Part shown: positions 9,350-17,602 of the stretch, in pieces
How positions within the stretch are numbered: the stretch's first letter is position 1
Layout: each line of letters begins with the position of its first letter
Assembly: GCF_001424545.1 (NCBI RefSeq)
Contig: NZ_LMQL01000008.1
Coordinates: 310,001-374,000 of the forward strand
Source: Ramlibacter sp. Leaf400
Lineage (GTDB): Bacteria > Pseudomonadota > Gammaproteobacteria > Burkholderiales > Burkholderiaceae_C
Direction: 5' to 3'
DNA: 64,000 nt
The notes under the pieces: generated by a model
What the model saw: the letters and a program-made list of their open reading frames with translations, nothing else
Databases searched by the model: none
Told to the model about the DNA's origin: nothing
Made by a program: the position numbers and the translations under genes

Positions 9350-9844
9350 ATGCCCCCGGTCCAGGTCGGCGTGGTGATGGGGTCCAGCAGTGACTGGGAC
9401 ACCCTGCAGCACGCAGTGCAGATTCTCCAGGAATTCGGCATCGCCCATGAGGCGAAGGTCGTCTCCGCCCACCGCATGCCGGACGACATGTTCGCGTACG
9501 CGCAGCAGGCGGCTGGCCGGGGGCTCAAGGCCATCATCGCCGGCGCCGGCGGCGCGGCCCACCTGCCGGGCATGCTCGCGTCCAAGACCACGGTGCCGGT
9601 GCTGGGCGTGCCGGTGCCCAGCCGCCACCTGCAGGGCGTGGATTCGCTGCACAGCATCGTGCAGATGCCCAAGGGCATCCCCGTCGCCACCTTCGCCATC
9701 GGCGCCGCCGGCGCGGCCAACGCGGCGCTGTTCGCCGTGGCCATGCTGGCCGCCTCGGATGAGCGCCTGCGCACCCAGCTCGAAACCTTTCGTTCCCGCC
9801 AGACCGAAGCGGCCCGGGCCATGACGGTGCCCCCCGCGGCATGA
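9350..9844 (+). CDS. purE: N5-CAIR mutase
   Basis: This 164-residue class I PurE moves the carboxylate of N5-CAIR to give CAIR in purine synthesis. [10 protein letters not shown] near the N-terminus and SAHRMPD (catalytic His) are the family signatures. [11 protein letters not shown] and GVPVPS also fit. An AGGAGC ribosome-binding site lies eight bases before the ATG. The stop overlaps the purK start (ATGA), so the two subunits of the two-step route are translated together. Confidence 0.97.
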   Translation: MPPVQVGVVMGSSSDWDTLQHAVQILQEFGIAHEAKVVSAHRMPDDMFAYAQQAAGRGLKAIIAGAGGAAHLPGMLASKTTVPVLGVPVPSRHLQGVDSLHSIVQMPKGIPVATFAIGAAGAANAALFAVAMLAASDERLRTQLETFRSRQTEAARAMTVPPAA

Positions 9845-11010
9845 GCGCTGTCCCCGTGAAACCGCTGCCCCCGGGCGCGACCCTGGGCGTGATGGGCGGC
9901 GGCCAGCTCGGCCGCATGTTCGTGCACGCCGCCCAGCAGCTGGGCTACCGCACCGCCGTGCTCGATGCGGACGAGGCCAGCCCCGCCGGCACCGTGAGCC
10001 ACCACCACGTGCGCACCGGCTACCTCGACGAAGCCGGCCTGTCGCAATTGGCCGCCGTGGCCCAGGCCATCACCACCGAATTCGAGAACGTGCCGGCGGC
10101 CGCCCTCACCCGGCTCGCGCAGCACTGCCCGGTGGCCCCCGGCGCCGACGCCGTCGCCATCGCGCAAGACAGGGCGCTGGAGAAGGCGCACTTCACCCGC
10201 TGCGGCGTGCCCTGCGCGCCGCATGCCGTGATCGAGACGCCGCAGCAGCTGCAAGCTGTCGCCGACCACCTGCTGCCCGGCGTGCTGAAGACCGCGCGCC
10301 TGGGCTACGACGGCAAGGGCCAGGTCCGCATCGCCGACCGCGAAGCCCTCGCGCGTGCCTGGGACGAGTTGAAGCGCGTCCCCTGCGTGCTCGAGAAGCT
10401 GCTGCCGCTGGCGTCGGAATGTTCCGTGGTCGTGGCGCGCGGCGCCGACGGCGAGATGGTCCACCTGCCCGTGCAGCACAACCTGCACCGTGGCGGCATC
10501 CTGGCCGTCACCGAAGTCGTCGAGGGCCGCGTCCCCGAAGCCACCGCGAAGCAGGCCATCGAGGCGACGCGCGCGATCGCCCAGGGCCTGTCGTACGTGG
10601 GCGTGCTGTGCGTGGAGTTCTTCCTGCTGCAGGACGGCTCGCTGGTGGTCAACGAGATGGCGCCGCGCCCGCACAACAGCGGCCACTGGAGCCTGGATGG
10701 CGCCGACGTCTCGCAGTTCGACCTGCAGGTGCGCGCCATGGCGGGCCTGCCCCTGGTGGCGCCGCGGCAGCACAGCGCCGCCATCATGCTCAACCTGCTG
10801 GGCGACCTCTGGTTCGCGGGCGGACGCGAACAGGCGCCGCCCTGGCGCGAGGTGCTGGCGCTGCCGGGTGCGCACCTGCACCTGTACGGCAAGACCGAGG
10901 CGCGTCCCGGCCGCAAGATGGGCCACCTGACCCTGACCGCCGCGGACGCCGCCACCGTGCGCGCAACCGCCCTGCGCGCCTGCGCCCTGCTCGGCCTGGA
11001 ACCGTTCTGA
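9841..11010 (+). CDS. purK: N5-carboxyaminoimidazole ribonucleotide synthetase
   Basis: This 389-residue ATP-grasp enzyme makes N5-CAIR from AIR, ATP and bicarbonate. It begins with a Rossmann-like [23 protein letters not shown] is the ATP-grasp loop, and [13 protein letters not shown] is the metal/ATP-binding signature. Its product is the substrate of PurE, encoded by the gene it overlaps by 4 bp. The following Sua5-type gene starts four bases after the stop. Confidence 0.97.
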   Translation: MSAVPVKPLPPGATLGVMGGGQLGRMFVHAAQQLGYRTAVLDADEASPAGTVSHHHVRTGYLDEAGLSQLAAVAQAITTEFENVPAAALTRLAQHCPVAPGADAVAIAQDRALEKAHFTRCGVPCAPHAVIETPQQLQAVADHLLPGVLKTARLGYDGKGQVRIADREALARAWDELKRVPCVLEKLLPLASECSVVVARGADGEMVHLPVQHNLHRGGILAVTEVVEGRVPEATAKQAIEATRAIAQGLSYVGVLCVEFFLLQDGSLVVNEMAPRPHNSGHWSLDGADVSQFDLQVRAMAGLPLVAPRQHSAAIMLNLLGDLWFAGGREQAPPWREVLALPGAHLHLYGKTEARPGRKMGHLTLTAADAATVRATALRACALLGLEPF

Positions 11011-11014
11011 CGCC

Positions 11015-12010
11015 ATGATCCGCGACCCGCGCGAGCCCACCGCCCTGCAGGACGCGGTGCGCACCCTGCAGGCCGGCGGCCTGGTCGCCTTCCCCACCGA
11101 GACCGTGTACGGCCTCGGCGCCGACGCCGCCAGCGACGAGGCCGTGGCCGGCATCTTCGCGGCCAAGGGCCGTCCCGCCGACCACCCGCTCATCGTCCAC
11201 GTGCCCGACCTGCCGGCCGCCACTCACTTCGTGGCGGAGATGCCGGCCTTCGCCCGCCGCCTGGCCGAGGCGTTCTGGCCCGGCCCGCTGACGCTGATCC
11301 TGCCCCGGCGGCCCGGCGTCGCCACGGCCGCCACCGGCGGGCAGGACTCCGTCGGCGTGCGCTGCCCCGGCCACCCTGTCGCGCACGCGCTGCTGGAGGC
11401 CTGCGCGCAGGCGTCGCCGCCGGTGCTCGGCCTGGCCGGGCCCAGCGCCAACAAGTTCGGCCGCGTCAGCCCCACGACGGCGGAACACGTGCGATCGGAA
11501 TTCGGCGACGCGCTGCTGGTGCTCGATGGCGGCCCCTGCGAGGTGGGCATCGAATCCACCATCGTCGACTGCACCCGCGGCCAGCCGGTGCTGCTGCGCC
11601 CCGGCGTGTTGACCACGCAGCAGATCGAGGCCGCCTGCGGCGAACGGCTGGCGCGACCGCACGAGCTGGAACAGGATGCGCCGCGCGCCTCCGGCACGCT
11701 GGAATCGCACTATGCGCCGCGGGCCCGGGTGCGGTTGATGGATGCGGCCGCCCTGCAGTCGGCGCTCGACGTGCTGGGCGAGGACGCCGCCGGCATCGCC
11801 ATCTGGTCGCGCGCCATCCTGCAGACGCGCTCGGGCCGCGTGCCGCGCCGGCGCATGCCGGACGATGCGCGCGAGGCCGCGCGGCTGCTGTTCGCGGTGC
11901 TGCGCGAGTTCGACGACCAGGGCGTGCGGCTGATCTGGGTGGAGACGCCGCCGGCCGAGGCCTCGTGGGACGGCGTGCGCGACCGGCTGCAGCGCGCGGC
12001 CGCCGGCTGA
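11015..12010 (+). CDS. sua5: Sua5/YrdC-type threonylcarbamoyl-AMP synthase
   Basis: This 331-residue protein has an N-terminal YrdC domain (1-205) and a C-terminal Sua5 domain. It makes threonylcarbamoyl-AMP from Thr, bicarbonate and ATP for the t6A modification of ANN-decoding tRNAs. FPTETVYGLGADA, AAKGRPADHPL and GPSANKFGRVSPT are the conserved ligand-binding segments. The length indicates the two-domain Sua5 form rather than short TsaC. It forms one operon with purEK. TsaB, another t6A enzyme, is encoded about 2.5 kb downstream. Confidence 0.93.
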   Translation: MIRDPREPTALQDAVRTLQAGGLVAFPTETVYGLGADAASDEAVAGIFAAKGRPADHPLIVHVPDLPAATHFVAEMPAFARRLAEAFWPGPLTLILPRRPGVATAATGGQDSVGVRCPGHPVAHALLEACAQASPPVLGLAGPSANKFGRVSPTTAEHVRSEFGDALLVLDGGPCEVGIESTIVDCTRGQPVLLRPGVLTTQQIEAACGERLARPHELEQDAPRASGTLESHYAPRARVRLMDAAALQSALDVLGEDAAGIAIWSRAILQTRSGRVPRRRMPDDAREAARLLFAVLREFDDQGVRLIWVETPPAEASWDGVRDRLQRAAAG

Positions 12011-12055
12011 GCGCTCGCTACACTACCCGCCAAGCTTTCCGACGGAGATCCCCCC

Positions 12056-13006
12056 ATGCCTTTCCAGCGCTTGCGCCGTGCGCTGCTCGCGGCCGCCTGT
12101 GCCTTCCCGATCGTGCTGGCCGCCTGCGGCGGCGGCGACATCGTGTCGGAGTTCCGGCCCGCGCGGCTGGTGGTGTTCGGCGACGCCTTCGCCGACGCCG
12201 GCCAGCGTGGCGTGCGCTACACCATCAACGACGGCACCTCGATCAACTGGACGCAGCAGCTGGCCGCCCGCTACGGCCTGGCGGTCGCGCCCACCAGCGC
12301 CGGCGGCACCTCGTTCGCGACGGGCAGCGCGCGCGTCACGGCCAAGCCGGACGCCGGCGGCAACGCCACCACGCCCACCATCACCGAACAGATCGGCACC
12401 TTCCTCGCGTCGGCCACGCCGGCCGACAGCGACCTGCTGGTGATCAACGGCGGCGTCGCCGACATCCTGGCGCAGATGGCCGCATTCACCACCGGCGGGC
12501 AGTCGCCGGAATCGACCACCGAGGCCGTGCGCCAGGCCGGCCGCGAGTTCGGCGCGCAGGTGCGCCGGCTGGTCGATGCGGGCGCCGAACGGGTGATCGT
12601 GGTCGGGCCCTACAACCTGGGCCGCTCGCCCTGGGCCCGCAACAACGGCCAGTCGGCCTTCGTGGAGCAGCTCGCCACCGCGTTCAACAACGCCCTGCTG
12701 ATCTCCATCGCGGACCTGGGCGGCAACGTGCTGTACGTGGACGCGGCGCTGCACCTGAACCTGGTGACGGCTTCGGGCCCCGCCTTCGGCTTCTCCGACG
12801 TGATCAACCTCGCCTGCAATTCGGCCGACGCGGGCCCCGGCATCGGGGTCGGCGCCGGCCAGGTCAACTCCGCCCTCTGCACGGGCGGCACCCTCGCCAC
12901 CAGCGTCCCCGGCACGACGCTGTTCGCCGACTCGGTGTACCTCACGCCGGCCGGCAACGTCTCCCTGGGCAACTACGCCTTCGACCGCGCGCGCGAGCGC
13001 TGGTGA
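12056..13006 (+). CDS. SGNH/GDSL-fold lipoprotein without catalytic residues
   Basis: This is a 316-residue predicted lipoprotein with the lipobox LAAC (Cys24). The body is laid out like an extracellular GDSL esterase, but key positions are changed. The block I GDS(L/F)SD motif reads GDAFAD, so the nucleophile Ser is Ala44. The block III GxND position reads GVAD (Ala135 for Asn). The C-terminal DxxH reads D292-S-V-Y295, so the catalytic His is Tyr. Asp292 alone survives. The fold seems intact and the hydrolase chemistry lost, which suggests a carbohydrate- or lipid-binding role. Alternatively, these are variant catalytic positions in an uncharacterised subfamily. Confidence 0.75.
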   Translation: MPFQRLRRALLAAACAFPIVLAACGGGDIVSEFRPARLVVFGDAFADAGQRGVRYTINDGTSINWTQQLAARYGLAVAPTSAGGTSFATGSARVTAKPDAGGNATTPTITEQIGTFLASATPADSDLLVINGGVADILAQMAAFTTGGQSPESTTEAVRQAGREFGAQVRRLVDAGAERVIVVGPYNLGRSPWARNNGQSAFVEQLATAFNNALLISIADLGGNVLYVDAALHLNLVTASGPAFGFSDVINLACNSADAGPGIGVGAGQVNSALCTGGTLATSVPGTTLFADSVYLTPAGNVSLGNYAFDRARERW

Positions 13007-13025
13007 TCGGCGGCGCGGCGCGACC

Positions 13026-14414
13026 TCAACGCTCCTGCGCTGCCCACGCCAGCAGCGCCTCGACCGCCGGCCGCAGCGCGTGCGCATTGGCATGGTTGGC
13101 GATGGCCACCACCACCCAGCGACGCCCGCCCGCGCCGTGCACGTAGCCGGCCACGCCGTACACGTCGCGCAGGCTGCCGCTCTTGAGGTGGGCCGCGGCC
13201 GTGGGCCGCGCGCGGCGCATCGTGCCGTCGACACCGGCCGCCGGCAGCGAGGCCACCAGGTCCGGCATCAGCGGCGACGCCCAGGCGTACTGCAGCAGCC
13301 GTGCGAGCTGCGCCGCCGTGGTCCGCTCGTCGCGTGACAGCCCGGAGCCGTTGTCGAAGGTGGGCAGGTCCGGCCCGATCCGCTCGCGCCACCAGCCGCG
13401 CAGCAGCTCGCGCGAGGCCTCGCGGTTGCCCTGGCCGCGCAGCTGCAGGCTGAGCGTCAGGAAGACCTGCTGCGCCATCACGTTGTTGCTGAACTTGTTG
13501 ATGTCGCGCACCACCTCGGCCAGCGGCGGCGAGACGTGCTCGAACAGCGGCACCATGCCGGCGGGCACGCGCCCTTCGCGCACCTGGCCGGCCAGCGTGC
13601 CGCCCATTTCCTGCCAGAGGCCGGCGATCGCCCGCGCCGCGTGGCTCGCCGGGTCGGCGAACGCGACTGCCCAGGTGCGCTCGCCGCAGGCCGCCGGGTA
13701 GCTGCCGTTCCAGCGGGGCCGCAACGGATCGCTGAAGTCGGGCCGCAGGGCGGTTCGCCAGTCGCCGCATTCGCCCGTCGACAGTGGCAGCTGCAGCGGC
13801 CACTCCACGCCCGCCAGCGGCGGATCGGCGGCCACGCGCGCCTGTCCCGCCGCGACCTGCGGCGTGAAGGTGAGCACCAGCGAGCGGAAGTTCAGCAGCA
13901 GCGCGTCGGGCGCCGCGTTGTAGGGCCGCAGCGGCTCGCCATCGAAGGCGGCCGGGTCGGTGCCCAGGGGCTCGAAGGCGCTGCGATCCAGCAGGATGTC
14001 GCCGGCGATCCGGTCGATGCCCATCGCGCGCAGCCGGCGCAGCAGCAGCCACAGGCGTTCGAGCACCAGCTTGGGATCGCCCTGGCCCTTGACGTAGAGG
14101 TTGCCCTGCAGCGTGCGGTCGATGATCGGCCCGTCCACATACACCGGCGTCGACCAGGTGTAGGCGGGCCCCAGCAGTTCGAGCGCGGCGAAGGTGGTCG
14201 CCAGCTTGGCGATCGAGGCCGGGTTCACCGCCTCCTGCGCGCGGTGGCTCAGCCGTGGCGGCACCGCGGGGTCGACGTCGGTGACCAGCAGGGTGACCGC
14301 GTCTCGCGGCAGGCGGGCGCGCGCCAGGGCCGCCTCGACCTCCGCCGGCAGGGGTTGCGCCGCCACGGCACCGCCGCAGTACACGAAGGCGGCCAGGAGC
14401 AGCAGTAAACGCAT
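13026..14414 (-). CDS. dacB: D-alanyl-D-alanine carboxypeptidase/endopeptidase (PBP4)
   Basis: This 462-residue periplasmic class C penicillin-binding protein trims peptidoglycan peptides. The signal peptide is MRLLLLLAAFVYCGGAVAA. The catalytic SxxK appears as NPASIAKLATT, the SxN as NKFSNNVMAQ, and the KTG-like triad as HLKSGSLRDV. The large insertion between SxxK and SxN is typical of DacB. An open frame continues upstream of the chosen ATG, but only this start gives a signal peptide. It is divergent from tsaB. Confidence 0.94.
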   Translation of the reverse strand: MRLLLLLAAFVYCGGAVAAQPLPAEVEAALARARLPRDAVTLLVTDVDPAVPPRLSHRAQEAVNPASIAKLATTFAALELLGPAYTWSTPVYVDGPIIDRTLQGNLYVKGQGDPKLVLERLWLLLRRLRAMGIDRIAGDILLDRSAFEPLGTDPAAFDGEPLRPYNAAPDALLLNFRSLVLTFTPQVAAGQARVAADPPLAGVEWPLQLPLSTGECGDWRTALRPDFSDPLRPRWNGSYPAACGERTWAVAFADPASHAARAIAGLWQEMGGTLAGQVREGRVPAGMVPLFEHVSPPLAEVVRDINKFSNNVMAQQVFLTLSLQLRGQGNREASRELLRGWWRERIGPDLPTFDNGSGLSRDERTTAAQLARLLQYAWASPLMPDLVASLPAAGVDGTMRRARPTAAAHLKSGSLRDVYGVAGYVHGAGGRRWVVVAIANHANAHALRPAVEALLAWAAQER

Positions 14415-14483
14415 CGGTGGATTATCCCGGGCTCGATAATGGGCGGCTTCCCGCCTGCCACCTCCGCCTGCACCTCCTTCCCT

Positions 14484-15203
14484 GTGAACCTGCTCGCCTT
14501 CGACACCAGCACCGAGGCCATGAGCATCGCCGTCGCCCACGGCGATGCGCCCGTGCTCGAGCTGCGCGGCAAGGGCGGCGCCCAGGCATCGGCCACGCTC
14601 ATCCCGCAGGCCATGGACCTGCTGGCCCAGGCCGGCCTCGCGCTGGCGGAGCTGGACGCGATCGTTTTCGGCGCCGGTCCCGGCTCCTTCACCGGCCTGC
14701 GCACCGCCTGTTCGGTGGCGCAGGGCCTGGCGCTGGGCGCGGGCGTGCCGGTGCTGCCGGTCGAAACCCTGATGGCGGTCGCCGAAGAAGCGCGCCGCCT
14801 GGTGGGCGCCACCGAGGTGCTGGCGCTGCTGGATGCGCGCATGGACGAGGTGTACGCGGCGCACTACCGGCACGACGGCGTGCTGTGGCGGCGGCAGGGC
14901 GAGATCGCGCTGGAGGCGCCCGAAGCGGTGCAGGTGCCGCCGGGCTGCTGGGTGGCGGGGAACGCCTTCGCCGCCTACCGCACGCGGCTGCCGATGGACA
15001 GCGCCCAGGCCGTCATCACCGTGCCGAGGGCGTCGGCCCTGCTGAGGCTGGCGCCGGCGCTGCTGGCGGCCGGCCAGGGGCGGGCGGCCGACCAGGCGCT
15101 GCCGCTCTACGTGCGCGACAAGGTCGCCCAGACCACCGCCGAACGCGACGCGATCCGCGCGGCGGCCACCGCGGCAGCCGCGCAGGACAGAATGACGCCA
15201 TGA
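14484..15203 (+). CDS. tsaB: t6A threonylcarbamoyltransferase complex dimerization protein
   Basis: This 239-residue ASKHA-fold protein partners TsaD in the t6A complex. NLLAFDTSTEAMSIAV is the N-terminal phosphate-1 motif, and FGAGPGSFTGLRTACSVAQG is the conserved interface segment. The GTG at 14484 starts exactly at the fold. The in-frame ATG 15 codons upstream would add a nonconserved leader, so GTG is preferred. It overlaps rimI by 4 bp, and rimI overlaps a uracil-DNA glycosylase gene. Confidence 0.94.
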   Translation: MNLLAFDTSTEAMSIAVAHGDAPVLELRGKGGAQASATLIPQAMDLLAQAGLALAELDAIVFGAGPGSFTGLRTACSVAQGLALGAGVPVLPVETLMAVAEEARRLVGATEVLALLDARMDEVYAAHYRHDGVLWRRQGEIALEAPEAVQVPPGCWVAGNAFAAYRTRLPMDSAQAVITVPRASALLRLAPALLAAGQGRAADQALPLYVRDKVAQTTAERDAIRAAATAAAAQDRMTP

Positions 15204-15667
15204 GCGCCGTCCTGGACACCCGCGAGGCGGGCTTCGAACCCATGACCGAGTCGCGCCTCGGCCAGGTGCTGCCGATCGAGCGCGGCGCCTACGAACACCC
15301 CTGGACGGCCGGCAACTTCGCCGACTCGCTGCGCGCCGGCTACGAGGCGCAGCTGCTGTGCGCGGGCGAAGACGTGCTGGGCTACTTCGTCGCCATGAAG
15401 GGCGTGGACGAGGTCCACCTGCTGAACCTCACCGTGGCGCAGCCCTGGCAGGGCCAGGGCTGGGGCCGGCTGATGCTGGACGCGCTGGCCACCTGGGCGC
15501 GCCGCCAGGGCGCGCAGTGGCTCTGGCTGGAAGTGCGCGTGGGCAACGTGCGGGCCCAGAAGGTCTACGAGAGCAGCGGCTTTCGCCGGGTCGGCCAGCG
15601 CAAGGCCTACTACCCGGCGGCCGGCGGCCTGCGAGAGGACGCCATCGTGATGAGCCTGAAGCTGTGA
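15200..15667 (+). CDS. rimI: Ribosomal protein alanine N-acetyltransferase
   Basis: This is a 155-residue GNAT acetyltransferase. The acetyl-CoA loop reads QPWQGQGWGRLML near residue 80. LEVRVGNVRAQKVYESSGF is the typical RimI motif B region. RimI acetylates the N-terminal Ala of ribosomal protein S18. The start overlaps the tsaB stop (ATGA) and the stop overlaps the next gene (GTGA). The tsaB-rimI order is widely conserved. Confidence 0.92.
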   Translation: MSAVLDTREAGFEPMTESRLGQVLPIERGAYEHPWTAGNFADSLRAGYEAQLLCAGEDVLGYFVAMKGVDEVHLLNLTVAQPWQGQGWGRLMLDALATWARRQGAQWLWLEVRVGNVRAQKVYESSGFRRVGQRKAYYPAAGGLREDAIVMSLKL

Positions 15668-16455
15668 CGCTGCACCTGGACCCGCGCCGCATCGCGATGC
15701 TGCAGGAGATGGGCCTGCGGCTGCTGCCGCCCATGGGGGCCGCGCCGGAGGTTGCCATCGCCGAACCCGAGGCCATCGAAGTCGCGGCCGTTGAAGTCGC
15801 GGCACGCGTTTCGACGGCGCCGGTGTCTTTCGCGCCCGCGGCAGTGCCCGTGGCCGCCCCGCGCACCCTGGGCGACCGCCCGACCGGCATCGAATCCCTC
15901 GGCTGGGACGACCTGGCCGCCGCCGTCGCCGGCTGCCGCGCCTGCGGCCTGTGCGAGTCGCGCCGCAACACCGTGTTCGGCGTCGGGCCGGCGCGGGCCG
16001 ACTGGATGGTGATCGGCGAGGCGCCGGGCGAGAACGAGGACCAGCAGGGCGAGCCCTTCGTCGGCCAGGCCGGCAAGCTGCTGGACAACATGCTGCGCGC
16101 GGCGGGCCTGAACCGCCGCAGCAACGTCTACATCGCCAACGTGCTCAAGTGCCGCCCGCCGGGCAACCGCAACCCCGAGCCCCAGGAAGTCGCTCAATGT
16201 GAGCCCTTCCTCCGCCGGCAGGTGGCGCTGGTGCAGCCTCGCATCATCCTGGCCATGGGCCGGTTCGCGGTGCAGACACTGCTGCAGTCGCAGGAGCCGG
16301 TCGGCCGGCTGCGCGGCCGCGTGCACCAGTACCAGGGCGTGCCGGTGGTGGTGACCTACCACCCGGCCTACCTGCTGCGCAACCTCCAGGACAAGGCCAA
16401 GGCCTGGGCCGACCTGTGCCTGGCCATGGACGTCATGGAAGGCGCGGACGCCTGA
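15664..16455 (+). CDS. Family 4 uracil-DNA glycosylase (iron-sulfur)
   Basis: This 263-residue protein has a variable N-terminal segment of about 75 residues followed by a family 4 UDG core. CRACGLC gives two of the 4Fe-4S Cys. KCRPPGNRN and QCEPFLRRQ give the other two, 15 residues apart. The GEAPGENED and GQAGKLLDNM motifs and the C-terminal HPAYLLRN complete the active site. It removes uracil from DNA. Translation starts at the GTG overlapping the rimI stop. The Ala/Val-rich N-terminal extension is a common feature of the betaproteobacterial form. Confidence 0.93.
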   Translation: MTLHLDPRRIAMLQEMGLRLLPPMGAAPEVAIAEPEAIEVAAVEVAARVSTAPVSFAPAAVPVAAPRTLGDRPTGIESLGWDDLAAAVAGCRACGLCESRRNTVFGVGPARADWMVIGEAPGENEDQQGEPFVGQAGKLLDNMLRAAGLNRRSNVYIANVLKCRPPGNRNPEPQEVAQCEPFLRRQVALVQPRIILAMGRFAVQTLLQSQEPVGRLRGRVHQYQGVPVVVTYHPAYLLRNLQDKAKAWADLCLAMDVMEGADA

Positions 16456-16468
16456 GCGCCGCCGGCGG

Positions 16469-17416
16469 CTAGGGCGCCATCGGCCGGAAGGCCTGCGGAC
16501 CCAGCGTCCGCCTCGCATAGTCGATCCCGCACCACTTCGCGTACTGCGCCAGCGTGCGCTCGCGCCCCAGGCCGTAGACGCCCAGCGGCTCGCCCGCCAG
16601 CAGCGCCCCCAGGCGCGCGCGCGAGCGCTGCTCCAGCTGCCACCAGGCCTGCGCGCGGCCGGCCTCGTGCGTCGCGTCCCAGTGCAGCGGGCGCGGCGGC
16701 ACGCCGGAGTTGCCGTCGTTGTACAGGTGCCGGAGCGGCAGGCCGGGCACGTGGAAGATGTCCCAGCCGTGCGTGTACAGGCGCGCGGCCAGCGCCTGCT
16801 CCTCGCCGTGGAAGTACAGGGCCGGGTCGTACGGGAACTCCAGCGCGAAGCGGCCCGGCGCGAACAGGCAGCCGGCGCCCAGGTGGAAGCCGGGCAGCGG
16901 CCGGTCGGTCTCGACCGGCCGCGCCTCGAACCCCAGCACCGGGTGGTCGGGCGCGAAGGCCGATCCCGCCTTCACGACGTGCGCCAATACCTTGCCGGTC
17001 GCGGCCCGCACGACGGGCCGGCCGTCCTCGAACACGAAGGCGTTCGGATAGGCGGACAGCACCACGCCCTTGCGCCCGGGCGCGAGCGCGCGGGCCTGGG
17101 CGATCAGCCGCTCGTCCCACCCGGGCTCGAAGTCCATGTGCGAGTCCAGCTGCAGGAACCAGTCCTCGCCGTCGTACAGCGCCATGGCAAGCGCGCGCGC
17201 CCAGCAGGGGCCGCGGGAGAACACCGGGTCGATGCGCTGGTAGCTCACGCGCGCCGGCGCGAGCCCCTCCAGCGTCGAGGGCGCGGGCGGCTGCGGGCTC
17301 TGGTCGAGGATGCCGAAGTGCAGGTCCTGCGGCCGGCGGGCCGCCGCCCGGGCGCGGGCGAGGGTGAAGCCCAGGACCGGGTCGCAGTAGGCGGCGATGC
17401 TGATGAAGACGGACAT
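16469..17416 (-). CDS. GT60-like (GlcNAc-type) glycosyltransferase
   Basis: This 315-residue protein resembles the GlcNAc-transferase family related to Skp1 polypeptide GlcNAc-transferase. It opens MSVFISIAAYCDPVLGFTL. It has a DxD-like QLDSHMDF near residue 105, then GFHLGAGCLFAPG and YFHGEEQALAARLYTHGWD. The last is the second acidic/His motif of this family. No signal peptide or membrane segment is visible, so it is likely cytoplasmic. The start at 17416 was chosen over one 12 codons upstream because it begins at the first beta strand. It is divergent from a giant adhesin gene, which makes adhesin or surface-glycan modification a plausible but unproven role. Confidence 0.78.
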   Translation of the reverse strand: MSVFISIAAYCDPVLGFTLARARAAARRPQDLHFGILDQSPQPPAPSTLEGLAPARVSYQRIDPVFSRGPCWARALAMALYDGEDWFLQLDSHMDFEPGWDERLIAQARALAPGRKGVVLSAYPNAFVFEDGRPVVRAATGKVLAHVVKAGSAFAPDHPVLGFEARPVETDRPLPGFHLGAGCLFAPGRFALEFPYDPALYFHGEEQALAARLYTHGWDIFHVPGLPLRHLYNDGNSGVPPRPLHWDATHEAGRAQAWWQLEQRSRARLGALLAGEPLGVYGLGRERTLAQYAKWCGIDYARRTLGPQAFRPMAP

Positions 17417-17544
17417 GCGGGCACCGGTTCGGGCGCGTGACATTTGCCGCACCTTTGCCGCCGGTTAATCACCCGGGCGGCATCGGGCAAGGCCGTTTGT
17501 TGATGTACTCGTAACGATATGCTACTGTCAATCTCAACAGCAGA

Positions 17545-17572
17545 GGGGCGCGCCGCAAGGCCGCCCCGTTTT
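17545..17572 (+). terminator. Terminator-like hairpin in adhesin leader
   Basis: GGGGCG (17545-17550) and GCC (17552-17554) pair with GGC (17559-17561) and CGCCCC (17562-17567). There is one bulged C and a GCAA (GNRA) tetraloop, followed by GTTTTGTT. It has the form of an intrinsic terminator but lies upstream of the adhesin start, after a TTGTTG/TATGCT promoter-like pair at 17497-17523. It could be an attenuator, or could end a very short transcript. Confidence 0.6.
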
Positions 17573-17602
17573 GTTCCTAGTCCTTGACGAGTGCAGCAAG
17601 CC

